Shown: positions 12,901-24,037 of the stretch, piece after piece
Layout of the letters: each line of letters opens with the position of its first letter
Position numbering within the stretch: position 1 is the stretch's first letter
DNA from: Rostrohypoxylon terebratum
Taxonomy: Eukaryota > Ascomycota > Sordariomycetes > Xylariales > Hypoxylaceae
Assembly (NCBI GenBank): GCA_022497145.1
Contig: MU385882.1
Coordinates: 1-64,000, forward strand
Direction: 5' to 3'
Length of the DNA stretch: 64,000 bases
The notes under the pieces: model-generated
Told to the model about the DNA's origin: nothing
What the model saw: only the letters and a program-made list of their open reading frames with translations
The model's database searches: none
Made by a program: the position numbers and the translations under genes

Positions 12901-13366
12901 CTAATCTTCTAACAGCAATCGCGCGAACTCTTGATCCATAGCTGCTTTCACAGCCTGCATAGGTAGTGCCTCTATGACTCTCAATGGTTTCAATGTGAGT
13001 GATGAGGCACTTGAGTTGGCGCATGCCCTTATTAGACGACTTCGGCCGAAAGCGCGTTCTGTGAATGCTCTAATGTCCAGGTATAAAGATGGTCCGGGGG
13101 AGGCCATCCAAAGCGCCGAGCATGGAATTCCCAAAATTGCAGCGAGTGACATCGAGGGGAAAGTCGCGGTTGATGGCGACATAAACGGCGGAGACCTTGG
13201 CGATGACGGTGTTGTTAGCCTTAATAGAGAGATCTCCGCGGTAGAGGAAGTTATCAGGACCGCCGCTCGGCTTGGTCAGCGCCGAGTAGGGCCACGGTGA
13301 ATCTGCCGATTGATTCAACACACACGAGACGATGCCTTGCTCCTCGGCTTCCGTCAAAGGTGTCAT
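12901..13366 (-). pseudogene. Decayed aminoglycoside-phosphotransferase-like (APH/choline kinase fold) fragment
   Basis: The minus strand opens at 13366 with 98 codons resembling the N-terminal lobe of fungal APH-family kinases: an LTEAEEQGIV start, a PSGGPDNFLYRGDL glycine-rich strand, VIAKV where the ATP-binding Lys sits, then INRDFPLDVTRC. A stop follows near 13070. Further on, in another frame, GMRQLKCLITH and then VKAAMDQEFARLL resemble later parts of the same family, so the gene has an internal deletion and frameshifts. The catalytic loop (HGD) is absent. It lies between the two paralogous pseudogenes on the opposite strand. The family call rests on motif memory and is moderate; the broken state is clear. 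Confidence 0.45.
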
Positions 13367-14372
13367 TTACTGTGGAGTTCGTGAAGTGTGTGTCTGTTCG
13401 AGGAGGATAGCGCAAGACAGCCACTACTCAACTGTGTAAACCTATTAGTTACTACCTGGTACCTATGTACGCTTGTAGGTAGTTGCTGGGATGTTTTTGA
13501 CGGGCAGTAATTTGGTGAGTTTCTAGGGGCGGGGTTGATGCAGCAACTACCTACTGCCATAGGTAAGTTCAAATAGGTCCAATTTAGTGGCTTTCCCAGG
13601 TACCTACCCAGTAATTTAGAGATCAATCCAATCTTTGGTAAACAGATGGATCGGACTTTCTTGGCTATTGCCTACAAAAGACCAATTCGAGCTTTTGAGG
13701 GGGATTGCGATCGATGCCGCATATACATAATATTAATCAGTTTTTAACAGATCATGTTTCGTCAACAGAAAACAAGGAAGGAAGAAATGAATAGCCATCA
13801 AAGTAGGCAAAATGATATTGGTAAGATCACTCGACTTTGTCACATTGTCTACAATCTTCCATCTTCACAAAAATCATTAGAAATACTCGTTCTTTTTCCT
13901 TTCTGAATTCCCAAAGTTTTATTTATTTGTATGTAACAGTGTCACAATCCTGAAAACTAAGCCTCGAAAGAAGACCCACAAACGAAAACATCTACGACCA
14001 ATCGCGGCAAAACACCGGCCGGAAGTGATCTCCATGATCTTGAACGCATAACCAGATCAACCAGATCACGGTGGCCTCGTATACAGAAGAAAGAAGAGAG
14101 GATATCTATATAATCATAGCATTTTCCATGTATCTAGTCACTCACTTTAGTTCTTTAGTTATCAATCTAAGTCTATTCACTACGAGTAGGGAGAGGACTC
14201 CAAGCCTCTCTGACGTACACACTTGATTGATTACACTTGACCTCTACAATTACTGTTATCTTAAAATCAAGACCCTCTTATGAAGCTATACTTACTAAGC
14301 CTAAGTATAGGTTCGTCACAAACAGCCGTCTCACAGAGAAAGGCTAATACCGGCGAGCACTAATTCTATACA
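13367..14372. other. Intergenic, holds duplicated segment B
   Basis: No gene. It contains the segment 14160-14316 matching 12631-12780, immediately upstream of paralog B and presumably part of its promoter or leader. Confidence 0.5.
14160..14316 (+). repeat. Duplicated non-coding segment, copy B
   Basis: Partner of 12631-12780. It ends about 57 bases before the candidate start codon (14373) of paralog B. Compared with copy A, several CG or G-rich positions read as A or T here (for example TTGATTGATTACA against TCGATTGGTTGCA), a transition-biased pattern compatible with RIP or deamination. Confidence 0.6.
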
Positions 14373-15585
14373 ATGTTCGGCCATCCGCTCGACAGGCGGT
14401 TTACTCTTCAAACATCACCTCCATCTATCAAACCCCCCAATGGCGCGGTAAATTCCTAGGAAGTGAAACAAGCCGTGAGAGACATGCTAAAATCGTCGAC
14501 GGGAAAATATCGAGGGTGGATACAGAGTACAAAGGATTGCCACGCCATCAAACTCCAGTACCTATCTCTATATCACCAATATAGAGATCCTAGAAGCTAC
14601 GAAGATATTCCGTCGAACCCAATAACTCAAAGCCGGCTTGTCCAATCGATGTTCGAAGCAGCACACGATATTACCCGAATGTACGAGCATGCGAGATCCT
14701 TTCCTATACAGGACATACTGAATAAGAAGCATACCGACGTTGAATATGAGCTACTTCTTTGGCAATTACTCGTAGGATCTGGCCGATCTAGGTTTGGCTC
14801 TTTTGTTAACAATCTCTAGGAGTCCATTAAGAATGCGCAGCGGGGAATCTGTCGGCTACCCAACTATGTGGATTGCGGCGAGCCGCTTTATGAGGAACAC
14901 GAATCTTTCAGGGAAAGATTTGACACTGTTAGAAAAATTCTGAAAGTATGTTGAAGGAGAGATTATCTCCTGCAGCAGGACTGACTATTTCAGACCTCGA
15001 AAGAAATTGTAAGGCGGTTATTCGTAGATTCAATGTTCGCAGATAAGCTGGCATGGAGGCCACGGCACGAATTGCGCGTAAGTTGGAACATGGTCGTCTG
15101 TATCTCACGGTGAATTAATTCGGGCACAGGGTATCGTAAAAAACGACATAAAGTAATACGCGAGGACAAGTAAGAACTCCAAAAAAAAAACGATTCTGTA
15201 AGCCCTAGGTAATTGAATTAACGCAATTTCAGAGAGGCTGGGAGTTATCGGAACTGGAACACTATCGACAGAAGGACATCGCAAGTCAGCAGGGAAGAAA
15301 AGGAAAATTCGTCATATTGAATCCAAGGACTTTCCAACCGACCAGACGGATATGAAGGCTTCAGCTCAGATGGCGGAGAGCACACCGCCCGAATTACCAG
15401 TCGAAAACGTCACGGTTCCTGGAAATGTAACAGCAACTGAAATTCTAAGAGCAACGCATCCATATACAGGCACTGGCACAGGCATGGGCACACTAACAGA
15501 TGGTGAGCCCAACACTCCGTTTGTTCCATCCGAGTTTGATTGGTCCCAATTTTACCAAGACTTCCCTGTACAAGCAAGTAATTAG
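14373..15585 (+). pseudogene. Paralog B of the unrecognised family, with in-frame stops
   Basis: Blocks at 14373-14771, 14820-14945, 14994-15077, 15130-15169 and 15233-15585 splice in one frame, with introns matching paralog A plus one extra intron near the end. Reading from ATG 14373 meets TAG at 14457-14459, and TAA lies at 15154-15156. A shorter protein could start at ATG 14484, but the second stop still truncates it unless that exon is skipped. Core conservation with paralog A is clear (DILNKKHTDVEYELLLW against HIQQKRYTDLEFELVLW; RERFDTVRKILK against KERFDAVRDALK). The C-terminal part has a GKKRKIRH basic patch and an aromatic-acidic tail (FDWSQFYQDF). No known family recognised. Confidence 0.55.
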
Positions 15586-16679
15586 CGAACCGCAGACTAG
15601 TGATGCAGGCAAGGCGGGGGGAAACAGCCAGGAAAGCCCCGAATCGGTCGCGATCGGGTCGATGCAGAATAGGTCTGACGAGCAGCATGGATATCCCCCA
15701 GTTTAGGGGATCGATGGCAATCAATACTTTAGTAGTGGTTATATGGGGAATGGATTCCAGTGAGTTCTCTACAAATTGGAAAATGAGACAATGGAAAGGA
15801 TTGGAGTAGGTTAAGGGTTGCATTGAAGTAGGGTAGGTAGAGGTAGTGATACAATCAGTAACAGTTATAATAGCTTGTTAGCCTGTTTGGCGTCAGCGTC
15901 GGCGCGCGGTTTAGACGCATAGGGCGCCTAGAGTTGGAACCCTCTAGTTAGGGGCTAAAGTTACACTGAACCTTAGGGGGTATTAACACTGGGCAAACAC
16001 TGGATGGGTACCTACTACCTAGTTACTTAATTACCACCCGCATCTCTAGAGAGTGCGGGGATGGCCTATAAGATGTATTCGATTTGTCATGATAGGGATT
16101 CAATTCGTTCAACCAGCTGAGTGGCAATTTGGAAGTTGTTGACATCATCTGAGTTTAGACCCCTGGAGACATCACAGGTGAAGAAGACCCACTCTCGTAT
16201 CTCAAATTTCTCAATTAGGCTGTCGCATTCTAATATCCGCTCTATGATTGGCTCGTTCAGTTAGCAGTTCACCTCAAGATTACAAGGATATGACGACTTA
16301 TACACGCGATAAAAGCTCCGGATGATTACTAGTACATTCCTAACTACAGCATCCAGCATCATACAGAAGGCAAATTAGCTGATTGGGAAAGCACTAATAT
16401 GGTATTCCCCTCGGCGTTCGATGTCGCCCCTGCTTTTTTGTGGTGACTCTAATGGATCTTTGACGTCAACAAGTATGTTGTGCCGCAAATCTTGTGTCTC
16501 GTTGACATCTAAATTGTCTAAATTGGTGTGACTTTACAGAGGCACAGACTTGCTACCTCTCACTACAAAAATCAAAGGTTGGCACACATACGCTTGGTAA
16601 TTTTCCTCGAGCACCTTTTTCTAAAACCTGTTAAGAATTCTGGGTTTGTTCTCAAAGCTATAGTACTCAATAGCCTCCT
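15586..16679. other. Intergenic, catalase upstream region
   Basis: About 1.1 kb without a gene. It carries the CRE-like octamer TGACGTCA at 16461-16468 and presumably the promoter of the catalase starting at 16680. Confidence 0.5.
16461..16468. promoter_or_regulatory. CRE-type bZIP site (TGACGTCA) upstream of catalase
   Basis: A perfect TGACGTCA palindrome lies 212 bases before the catalase start codon. Atf1/AtfA-type bZIP regulators bind such sites, and spore catalases are known targets of ATF-1/AtfA in Neurospora and Aspergillus. Functional use here is inference. Confidence 0.45.
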
Positions 16680-18960
16680 ATGTCATCAAGTTTTATCTCG
16701 GACGTAGCCAGCAAAGTCCACAGTATGGTCGCAGGGGAGAAAGACCGCAAGGTCGCTGACCTTGACACCGTTACCCAATCGGTGTCTCCAAACGATCGAA
16801 TCACTTCGGACTTTGGAGTGAAGATGGGCAATGTCGATGAATGGCTACGAGTAGCCAGCGCCGAGAACACAGGACCAATGTTACTGGAGGACTCATTCTC
16901 TAGAGAGAGGGTTAGTAGTTACAAAGTCTATGAATTATATGCCCGGGTACTAATGAAGTCGGTAGATTCATCGATTTGACCATGAGCGCATCCCCGAACG
17001 AGTTGTCCATGCGCGTGGAGCTGGCGCGTTCGGAAACTTCCGGCTGTTCGAAAGTGCTGAAGACTTGACAACTGCGGGGGTTCTTACAGACACTTCTCGA
17101 GAGACACCAGTCTTCGTCCGATTCTCTACAGTACAGGGTTCGCGCGGTAGCGCTGATACTGTTCGAGATGCGCGAGGTTTCGCTGTCAAGTTCTACACAC
17201 AAGAAGGTAATTGGGATATTGTCGGGAACAACATTCCCGTCTTTTTCATCCAGGATGCTATCAAGTTCCCCGATATAATCCACGCGGTCAAACCTGAACC
17301 TCACAATGAGGTTCCCCAAGGCCAATCCGCCCACAACAATTTCTGGGATTTTGTATTCATGCATACAGAGGCAACTCACATGTACATGTGGACAATGAGT
17401 GATCGAGGAATCCCGCGCTCTTATCGCATGATGCAAGGTTTCGGCGTCAACACATTCGTTTTAGTAAATGCGAAGGGGGAGCGCCATTTTGTCAAGTTCC
17501 ACTGGACACCTGAACTAGGCGTCCATTCCTTAGTCTGGGATGAGGCGTTGAAGTTGGCGGGACAAGACCCTGATTTCCACCGCAAGGATTTATACGAAGC
17601 GATAGAAAACGGTGCCTATCCAAAGTGGAAATTTGGAATCCAAGTGATTCCTGAATCGAAGGAGCACGACTTCGAATTCGATATCCTCGACGCAACAAAG
17701 CTCTGGCCGGAAGATTTGGTACCGGTCCGATGTATTGGCGAGCTTGAATTGAACAGGAATGTCGACGAGTACTTCCCACAGACTGAGCAGGTCGCCTTTT
17801 GCACAGCTCACATGGTTCCAGGAATCGCTCATTCGGATGATCCGCTTCTTCAAGGACGTAGCTTTTCTTATTTTGATACACAACTGTCTCGTCTAGGAAT
17901 CAATTGGCAGGAACTCCCTATAAACAGACCTGTGTGCCCTGTTATGAACTTTAACCGTGATGGCCAGGGAAGGCACACCATCACTAAGGGCCAGGTCAAT
18001 TATTGGCCTAACAGATTTGAGGCGCGACCGCCCGCAACTGCACCTGAGGGGGCTTATCCGGAGCCACCCCTGAATGTCCAGGGTGTCAAGGCGCGAACTA
18101 AGAGCGCTAAATTTAGGGAGCACTACAACCAGGCTCAACTTTTCTACAACAGTCTATCAGAGCCCGAGAAGAACCATCTTGCTGCCGCATTTTCATTCGA
18201 ATTAGATCACTGCGAAGACCCTGTTGTATACGAGCGCATGTCCGAACGACTCGCAGATATCGATCTGGGGCTCGCTCAAACTGTCGCGGAGATGGTGGGA
18301 GGATCGAAACCTGAGAAACAGACCAGGGCAAATCACGGCGAGAAAGCTAGCAATCTAAGCCAGCTAGAATTCCCGTCCGCTAAACCCACTATCGCTAGCC
18401 GCCGAATCGCGATTATTATAGCAGACGGTTTTGACAACACCGCCTATGGAGTCGTGAAAGCAGCAATTCAAGCTGCAGGTGCTCTCTCCTTCACTATCGG
18501 ACCACGTCGGTCTGAGATATTCCCAGCCAATGCATCGAAGAAGCCCGGTAGTGGTGTTCAACCTGACCACCACCTTGAAGGTATGAGGTCTACTATGTTT
18601 GACGCAATATTCGTTCCCGGTGGAGCAGAATCAATCAAGACGCTTGCCAAGAGCGGACGCGCTCTGCATTGGGTTCGCGAAGCATTTGGGCACCTCAAGG
18701 CAATCGGCGGGACTGGTGAAGCCATTGAGCTATTCAAGCTAGCCCTTGCGCTGCCGGATCTAACGATTTCCGCAGCAGATCGGGCGGTTGAATCATATGG
18801 TGTTGTGACGCTGAGTGAGGTCTCCCCCAATAGCTTGAAGGAGAGCGTCACGATCGCTAAGGAGGGGGTTGGATTCTTGGAGAAATTTTTCTTCCAAATT
18901 TCACAGCACAGGAACTTCGATAGGGAGTTAGCTGGGCTTAACTCGCAGGTCGCGTACTAG
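16680..18960 (+). CDS. Large-subunit (clade 2) catalase with C-terminal DJ-1/PfpI-like domain
   Basis: Heme catalase that dismutates hydrogen peroxide. Two exons, 16680-16910 and 16966-18960, give 741 residues, normal for large-subunit fungal catalases (CAT-1/CAT-3, CatA/CatB). The intron is placed because TGPMLLED..RER then continues in frame as IHRFDHERIPERVVHARGAG. Visible catalytic elements are His92 in RVVHARG, the Asn165/166 pair in DIVGNNIPVFF, and the proximal heme ligand Tyr379 in GRSFSYFDTQ. Residues about 555-741 form a flavodoxin/DJ-1-like domain (RRIAIIIADGFDN..FVPGGAES). No signal peptide is seen, which favours the spore-type CatA/CAT-1 branch over secreted CatB/CAT-3. The upstream TGACGTCA fits that reading. 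Confidence 0.95.
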
Positions 18961-19881
18961 GCCTCAAGTGATTTGAGGGGGGCGATGTGCAAATGGTGGG
19001 ATATTTCCGTATTTGTATTCTTATGTTCTAGGGGCGAGCTACAGGCGGTCCTGTTCACATCCAACTTGTTAATAAACGTCGAAAACACTAAGTCTCTACT
19101 CTATTAATCCTGTGTATTCAAATAATTTTGTTATGACTGATTTGACGGGGTGTCAATCATATACCTCTAGTAGTAGGTACCTAATGCTACGCAACAGTCT
19201 CTGAATTGACTCTTAGTATTGTCGCGTATTTCTTCTTAATTGGCTTATTTATAGTAGACCAGTTGAAGGGGTACTACCTCGGAAAGAAGTTATATTTAGT
19301 ACATTAATCTCTGATATTAGGAAATAGGTAATTAAACGAGTGAATGTCACATCAAAAAGTCTTTCCGACCGGACGGATATGTTTATTACCTGCATAGTCG
19401 AAGGTCGTATGGCAGAATAGCGGATGACACCTACAGTTACAGTGAATATCACTCGGGGCAGGGATTTAATGGATCCATGGGTACTGGTAAGCTACTTGGA
19501 AGGCGCTAGGTAATCACTTCTATCCAATGAAATCTTCCCATTTTTAACTAACTCGCCCAGAAAGGTAATCTTTGATTCTAGCGCCCGATCATCCTCAACT
19601 TTAACTCACTAGAAAACCCGAAAACTCGTTACTGGGTTAGATATCTACCTCATAGGTATCCAATACCCCAACCATTAACTAGAATTACATAGGTAGGCAG
19701 GTACCCTAGGTATCTAGGTATGTATGTAAAAACGGCGATATGTGACAGAAGAATATTATCGTCGAAAGATTTGCAATTCTCCATATTCATTTATATAAAA
19801 TGACTCTCCAGGACCAAGCCAAACACTAAGACGAATCAAGTCAGCAAGGAAGCTATAAAGTCAGACAAGATGGAAGCAAAC
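18961..19881. other. Intergenic, no gene seen
   Basis: About 0.9 kb between the catalase stop and the convergent DUF7726 gene. TAGGTA/GGTACC words cluster at 19680-19735. No coding region supported. Confidence 0.5.
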
Positions 19882-20664
19882 TCACGCGCAACGATCATCA
19901 TGCACGAGATCGAATCCCCCCTTACTAGCCCAGATCCTCTCCATATTGAGCCGATGCTCGCTCTTAGGCTGCCTCTCGGCAATCCGCTTCTTCTCGAAGA
20001 ACACGTACGCGGCGTAGAAGATCTTGCTGGTGCACCCGGCGTTGGCGCCTTGCTTGCGCAGGAAGTCGCCCAGCTGCCTGGTCTGGAAGGGCTTGACGGT
20101 GGGGTGCGGCAGCTGCGCGTATATGTCTCGGCAGAACTTGGCTTTGGAGTCACCTGTCGTACGTAGGTGCGCGGCGATCTTGCGGCGGATCTCGTCGCAG
20201 GTGTCGTACACGGGCACTTCTTCCGTTTCTTCGCCGGGAAGGTGGACATCGTCGATGTTTAAGATGTCTAAAATTTCAGGAGATGATGATCTAGAGCTAG
20301 AGTCGGATGAAGAGGTGGGCGTAGAGGCGGCATCGGTGGCAGCCTTTGTTTTCTGTCGCTTGCCCGCGTCGGGCGCCTTGAGTTTGAACCATTTCCAGGC
20401 AGGGCGATAGCAGGCGCTATTCTTTCCTGCGTCAGGCCCGCTCTTGGATAAAAATCTCTGCACAACCGTCCCAGAACACCCGATAGCTTTGTAAAAATCA
20501 GGTTTCCTCATGATGCCCTTATCCAGAATCTGGTTGATTCGATCGCGAACCTCGTCGCAGGTCATGTCGATTTCCATGTCTTCCAGGTCATCTGCACCAC
20601 TATCGTTGGCCGGTACCCCACGTGTCTTACGCTTCATACTGTTTGTCTTTGCAGGGGCTGCCAT
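19882..20664 (-). CDS. DUF7726-type protein with two copies of the domain
   Basis: A single exon of 260 residues. Two related segments, residues about 35-92 and 152-222, each start with a TCDE(V/I)R..I motif, continue through K..F....G and end with an aromatic WKWFK or YVFFEKKR stretch, the pattern I associate with fungal DUF7726 proteins. Between them is a Ser-rich low-complexity linker with a Lys/Arg-rich patch (GKRQKTKAATD) that could be a nuclear signal. Biochemical role is not known; the compact helical repeats suggest a protein- or DNA-binding domain, but that is inference. A TGACGTCA site lies 255 bases upstream. Confidence 0.75.
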   Translation of the reverse strand: MAAPAKTNSMKRKTRGVPANDSGADDLEDMEIDMTCDEVRDRINQILDKGIMRKPDFYKAIGCSGTVVQRFLSKSGPDAGKNSACYRPAWKWFKLKAPDAGKRQKTKAATDAASTPTSSSDSSSRSSSPEILDILNIDDVHLPGEETEEVPVYDTCDEIRRKIAAHLRTTGDSKAKFCRDIYAQLPHPTVKPFQTRQLGDFLRKQGANAGCTSKIFYAAYVFFEKKRIAERQPKSEHRLNMERIWASKGGFDLVHDDRCA

Positions 20665-21404
20665 TGCAACAAAATGTCTGGGAGCGACGTAAGGATAGAT
20701 GCGTTGATGTTCAACGAGAGACCTAAGGATCTATGGTATGCTCTAACCACACGATACCTAGTTTCTTGGCTTGGGCCAAATGGGGAGTATAAACAAATGC
20801 GTATGATTCAACTAGTGAGTCTAGGAACTTGCATATGTTGATATAGGTAAAATTGTCATTAAATAATAATGCTGAGACGCGTTTGTAAGGAGTACCCTGA
20901 AGAACGCGTAAATTAAACTGACGTCAACTGGACCGAGCTTCTGTACTCCAACGGGACGATGCACCAACGGCCTGCTCTACGGTCTGAAACGTTGACTCGT
21001 TCCCGAAGAAGTCTCTTTCTTTCCGCCTGCAAGATTTTAAACTTGAACCCGAATAGCTGGATACGACGTTGCTCATAGCTACCTAGACTAAGTACTTTCT
21101 AGACTTGTCTTATTAGGTATTAGTTGACCATGATCTTAAATATTTCCAGCATCTTCCACGCACACGACGTCGAGTCATAAAATAATAGTTGTAAGTGTTT
21201 TGAACAAATCTAATGTTTATAGTGGACTGGAAATACCCGACACCCCTGAAGACAATAGGTTCATAGAATCACCCAGAATTCTCTCTTGGCAAACACTCAA
21301 GGTAATAGATACGATATAGGAACCATGAACCCAGATATCCATCCTCGACCCGTCGAATACCAACGCCTTCATAGCCATCATCCCATATTATAGTAATATT
21401 TTCT
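20665..21404. other. Intergenic, DUF7726 gene upstream region
   Basis: About 0.7 kb lacking a gene. It holds a TGACGTCA octamer at 20919-20926 and the 3' flank of the Egh16-like gene. Confidence 0.5.
20919..20926. promoter_or_regulatory. CRE-type bZIP site (TGACGTCA)
   Basis: A perfect TGACGTCA palindrome 255 bases upstream of the minus-strand DUF7726 gene. One such octamer is expected by chance per 65 kb, so this single site is weak evidence. Confidence 0.3.
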
Positions 21405-22362
21405 CTACTTCCTCAGGCGACGGTTCTGCTCATTCTGGCGCTTCATCTTCATGCGGTAGTTCAGAGCCCTCTTGCGCGCGGCAGGGGACTGGGTGAAAGC
21501 CGCAGACCCGCCGAATGGTCCGGCAATTGCGTTGTTGCGAACGCGCACGACACAGACATTGTTGGCACCGCCGACAATCGCGTCGCAGGTCATACCAGCT
21601 GGCATCTGTACGGTCAACGGGAAGTCGGTGTTCGTAGCCAGGGACAGTCCCCCGAATCCCGCGCCAGGTACGTCTTGCGTAACGTCGGCAGTCTTGAATG
21701 CATCTTCCTGTGTGCCCCCAGACGTCCCGTCGACGGCGGCTTCTATCGGGCCGGCACCGTCCTGGTTGATCTGTCGGAAGGTCATGGTGATTGACCCATC
21801 GTCTGCACAGGTCGGCAGGCCCGAGGTAGCACCTTGGCCGGCACTGGCGGCGACTGATGTCTCTTCCGCGGTTTCGGTCTTCGTACCACCGTTTTTACCG
21901 GTGAAACCACTGAGCAAGTCACCCAGCCCGCGGATGAAGAGGTTGCTTCGCTTGCCCGCGTTTGCTGGGATGTTATCTTCCACGCCTACTGAATCAGCTG
22001 AGCCGTTGTTGGTTGGCGCAGTCGCGCTGCCCATGAAGTTCTGGATCATGGTGGCGGCGTCGATAGGTCCGTTGCCCTGGGTTCGACCGAGTGGGGATGC
22101 TTTGCCGCTGCTGATTTCGCGGTCCCTGATAATAGCGGTGTCAGCCTGTGAGCCACAGGCGTTTGTAGTGCAGTCTCGGGGCGTTCCGTCGGCAACTAAG
22201 AAAATTTAGTGAGCAATCAATCGCTAATCATAGCGCTAACCGGTTCATCTTACCACTAAGACCAGGCATGGTCACGCCGTTAGCGCCCTTAATAGATGTC
22301 ACTAGGCCGTGTCCAGAAACAGCGGCGAGAAGGCCCGAGGCGGTGATGAGTGAGTAGCGCAT
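21405..22362 (-). CDS. Egh16-like secreted surface protein (GAS1/MAS-type)
   Basis: Two exons, 22254-22362 and 21405-22195, give 299 residues. The N-terminus MRYSLITASGLLAAVSG is a signal peptide followed by HGLVTSIKGANGVTMPGL, the hallmark opening of the Egh16/GAS1 family (Pfam Egh16-like virulence factor). Cysteines in RDCTTNACG, LPTCADD, MTCDAIV and NVCVVRVRN match the family's disulfide pattern, and the NAIAGPFGGSAAFTQ block precedes a basic tail. Members are appressorium- or infection-associated extracellular proteins in Magnaporthe and Blumeria; saprotrophs have them too. A TATATAAG box on the minus strand (22525-22532) and a possible 5' leader intron lie upstream. Confidence 0.85.
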
Positions 22363-24037
22363 CCTGACGGGCTATACTGATTAAGAAAAGGATATAATAA
22401 GAAATGCCGCCAGGGCTATCAAAATGCAAGAGAATGAGAGGAAAGTAGAATTAAGTATGAAGTTCAAGTTGTAGCTTGATGCTGATGAGAGAAGAGATGC
22501 TGACTTACACCGGGTTCCAAGACTCTTATATACACCATTTTCATTGAGGCAAATTCAACCGACCACAACAAGACATATCCCAAATTCGAATACTTCTTGC
22601 CATCACGGCCATATTAGGCCAACTGCTTCTATCTCATGAGTAGTATCCCTAGTATTCATCCGATGTTTCGAAACCGTATACAAAACATCGTCCATGTAGT
22701 AACTGTGCAACCAATCGCATTTCAGCATACGAGATTCCCCACGTTTCGGGTCTCGGTAAAGGCCTTTGTCTCTTCGATTTCTAGCTGAACACTCGCTGAA
22801 AGACACAGCCACATGTTTGAAATTAGCACGTTTCGAGTAAGTTCTTCAGCGCATATACCCCGCTGGCTTTGATAATTCCCGCGATATCGAAACTTCTTTT
22901 TCATCAGAATTCGTGATAGCTTCATACCCACTAGTAAGCAAGTACCGATACTCCGTACGATCTCCACATATATTCGCCAAAATTGTAAGTTCAAAGCGTA
23001 GTACCAATATTGCTTTGTTCTTATTTCTATGTTTTCATTCTGACACCCACATCAGAAGTACCCCCATAGGTGCTCGCCGTAGCCCCTACCCACCATTTGC
23101 CAAGAAAATTGCCAAGACGTCACTGCGGCTCTCACGTTTACAAGACGCAGAGACAGGGGCTCAAACATCCCCTGGGAAAATCTCTTTTCCAAGTAACTGA
23201 AACCGAACTCATTAACCAATCCGTGAACTTTTCGAACTTCATTGAGGGCTCTTTTCGAGCCTAGCTTGCAAATATGTCATGCGCATTCTGATAGCGATGT
23301 TGACAACTCTATCGAAAGTGTCCCTTCACAAACGCATGATATGATGAGCGGCTATTGATGCGGTGGGCGCAAATCTGAAGATCTCGAATCCCCACGATGA
23401 GATCTCTAGAAACTCGGAAGATTAATTCCTGGGCCTTGGCTTTTTGACCAGTGCCTATTCATGATATTCTTAAACTCGGGGCCGCCCTTGTATTACGATG
23501 GCGTACAGGGCAATCTTTCGTGTCGAATAAACAGACGAATACATGGCTCTCGACGTAGCTTTGAAGCTTTCTACGAGAATGAACTAATGGGGGTTCGTGA
23601 CAGAGGAGACTACGCTATAAGCTAAGGGCAGCCAATCGCAAGAGATACCGTATCGGACACCAAAAAACAGATCCCTACAGGGGACCCTTGGGCCTATAGC
23701 TATTACCATGACACGATACGACAGAGGGGCTAGATATCACCAGTTGCATTGAAAGTGGCGCGCTGAAGTAATGAAACCGCCATATCGCCGACCCGATGCT
23801 ATGACAATTAATTATTCGTGTGTGCGGCACGAGCGCTTACTATTACACGCCTTCGCCCCTAAACAGATAACCTCAATTCTTCGTCGAAGCTAAGTGATCA
23901 TCCGTCCAGGGGCTCAAACCCGACATTCTACCCCCCACGGACGCCTCTTGTAAATAGGTACGCATGTGGAAGAGCGCAAGACAGAAGGCTCCCTGCGACC
24001 TAAACAAAGTACCTATCCTACCCTCGGTATTAGACTC
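22363..24037. other. Intergenic, no gene seen
   Basis: About 1.7 kb. Apart from the presumed promoter of the Egh16-like gene (TATA-like element at 22525-22532), I see no supported gene, repeat or RNA. Confidence 0.5.

Noticed and set aside
12974..13300. 109-codon plus-strand open frame
   Set aside because: It is the antisense shadow of the minus-strand APH-like relic, which has recognisable motifs.
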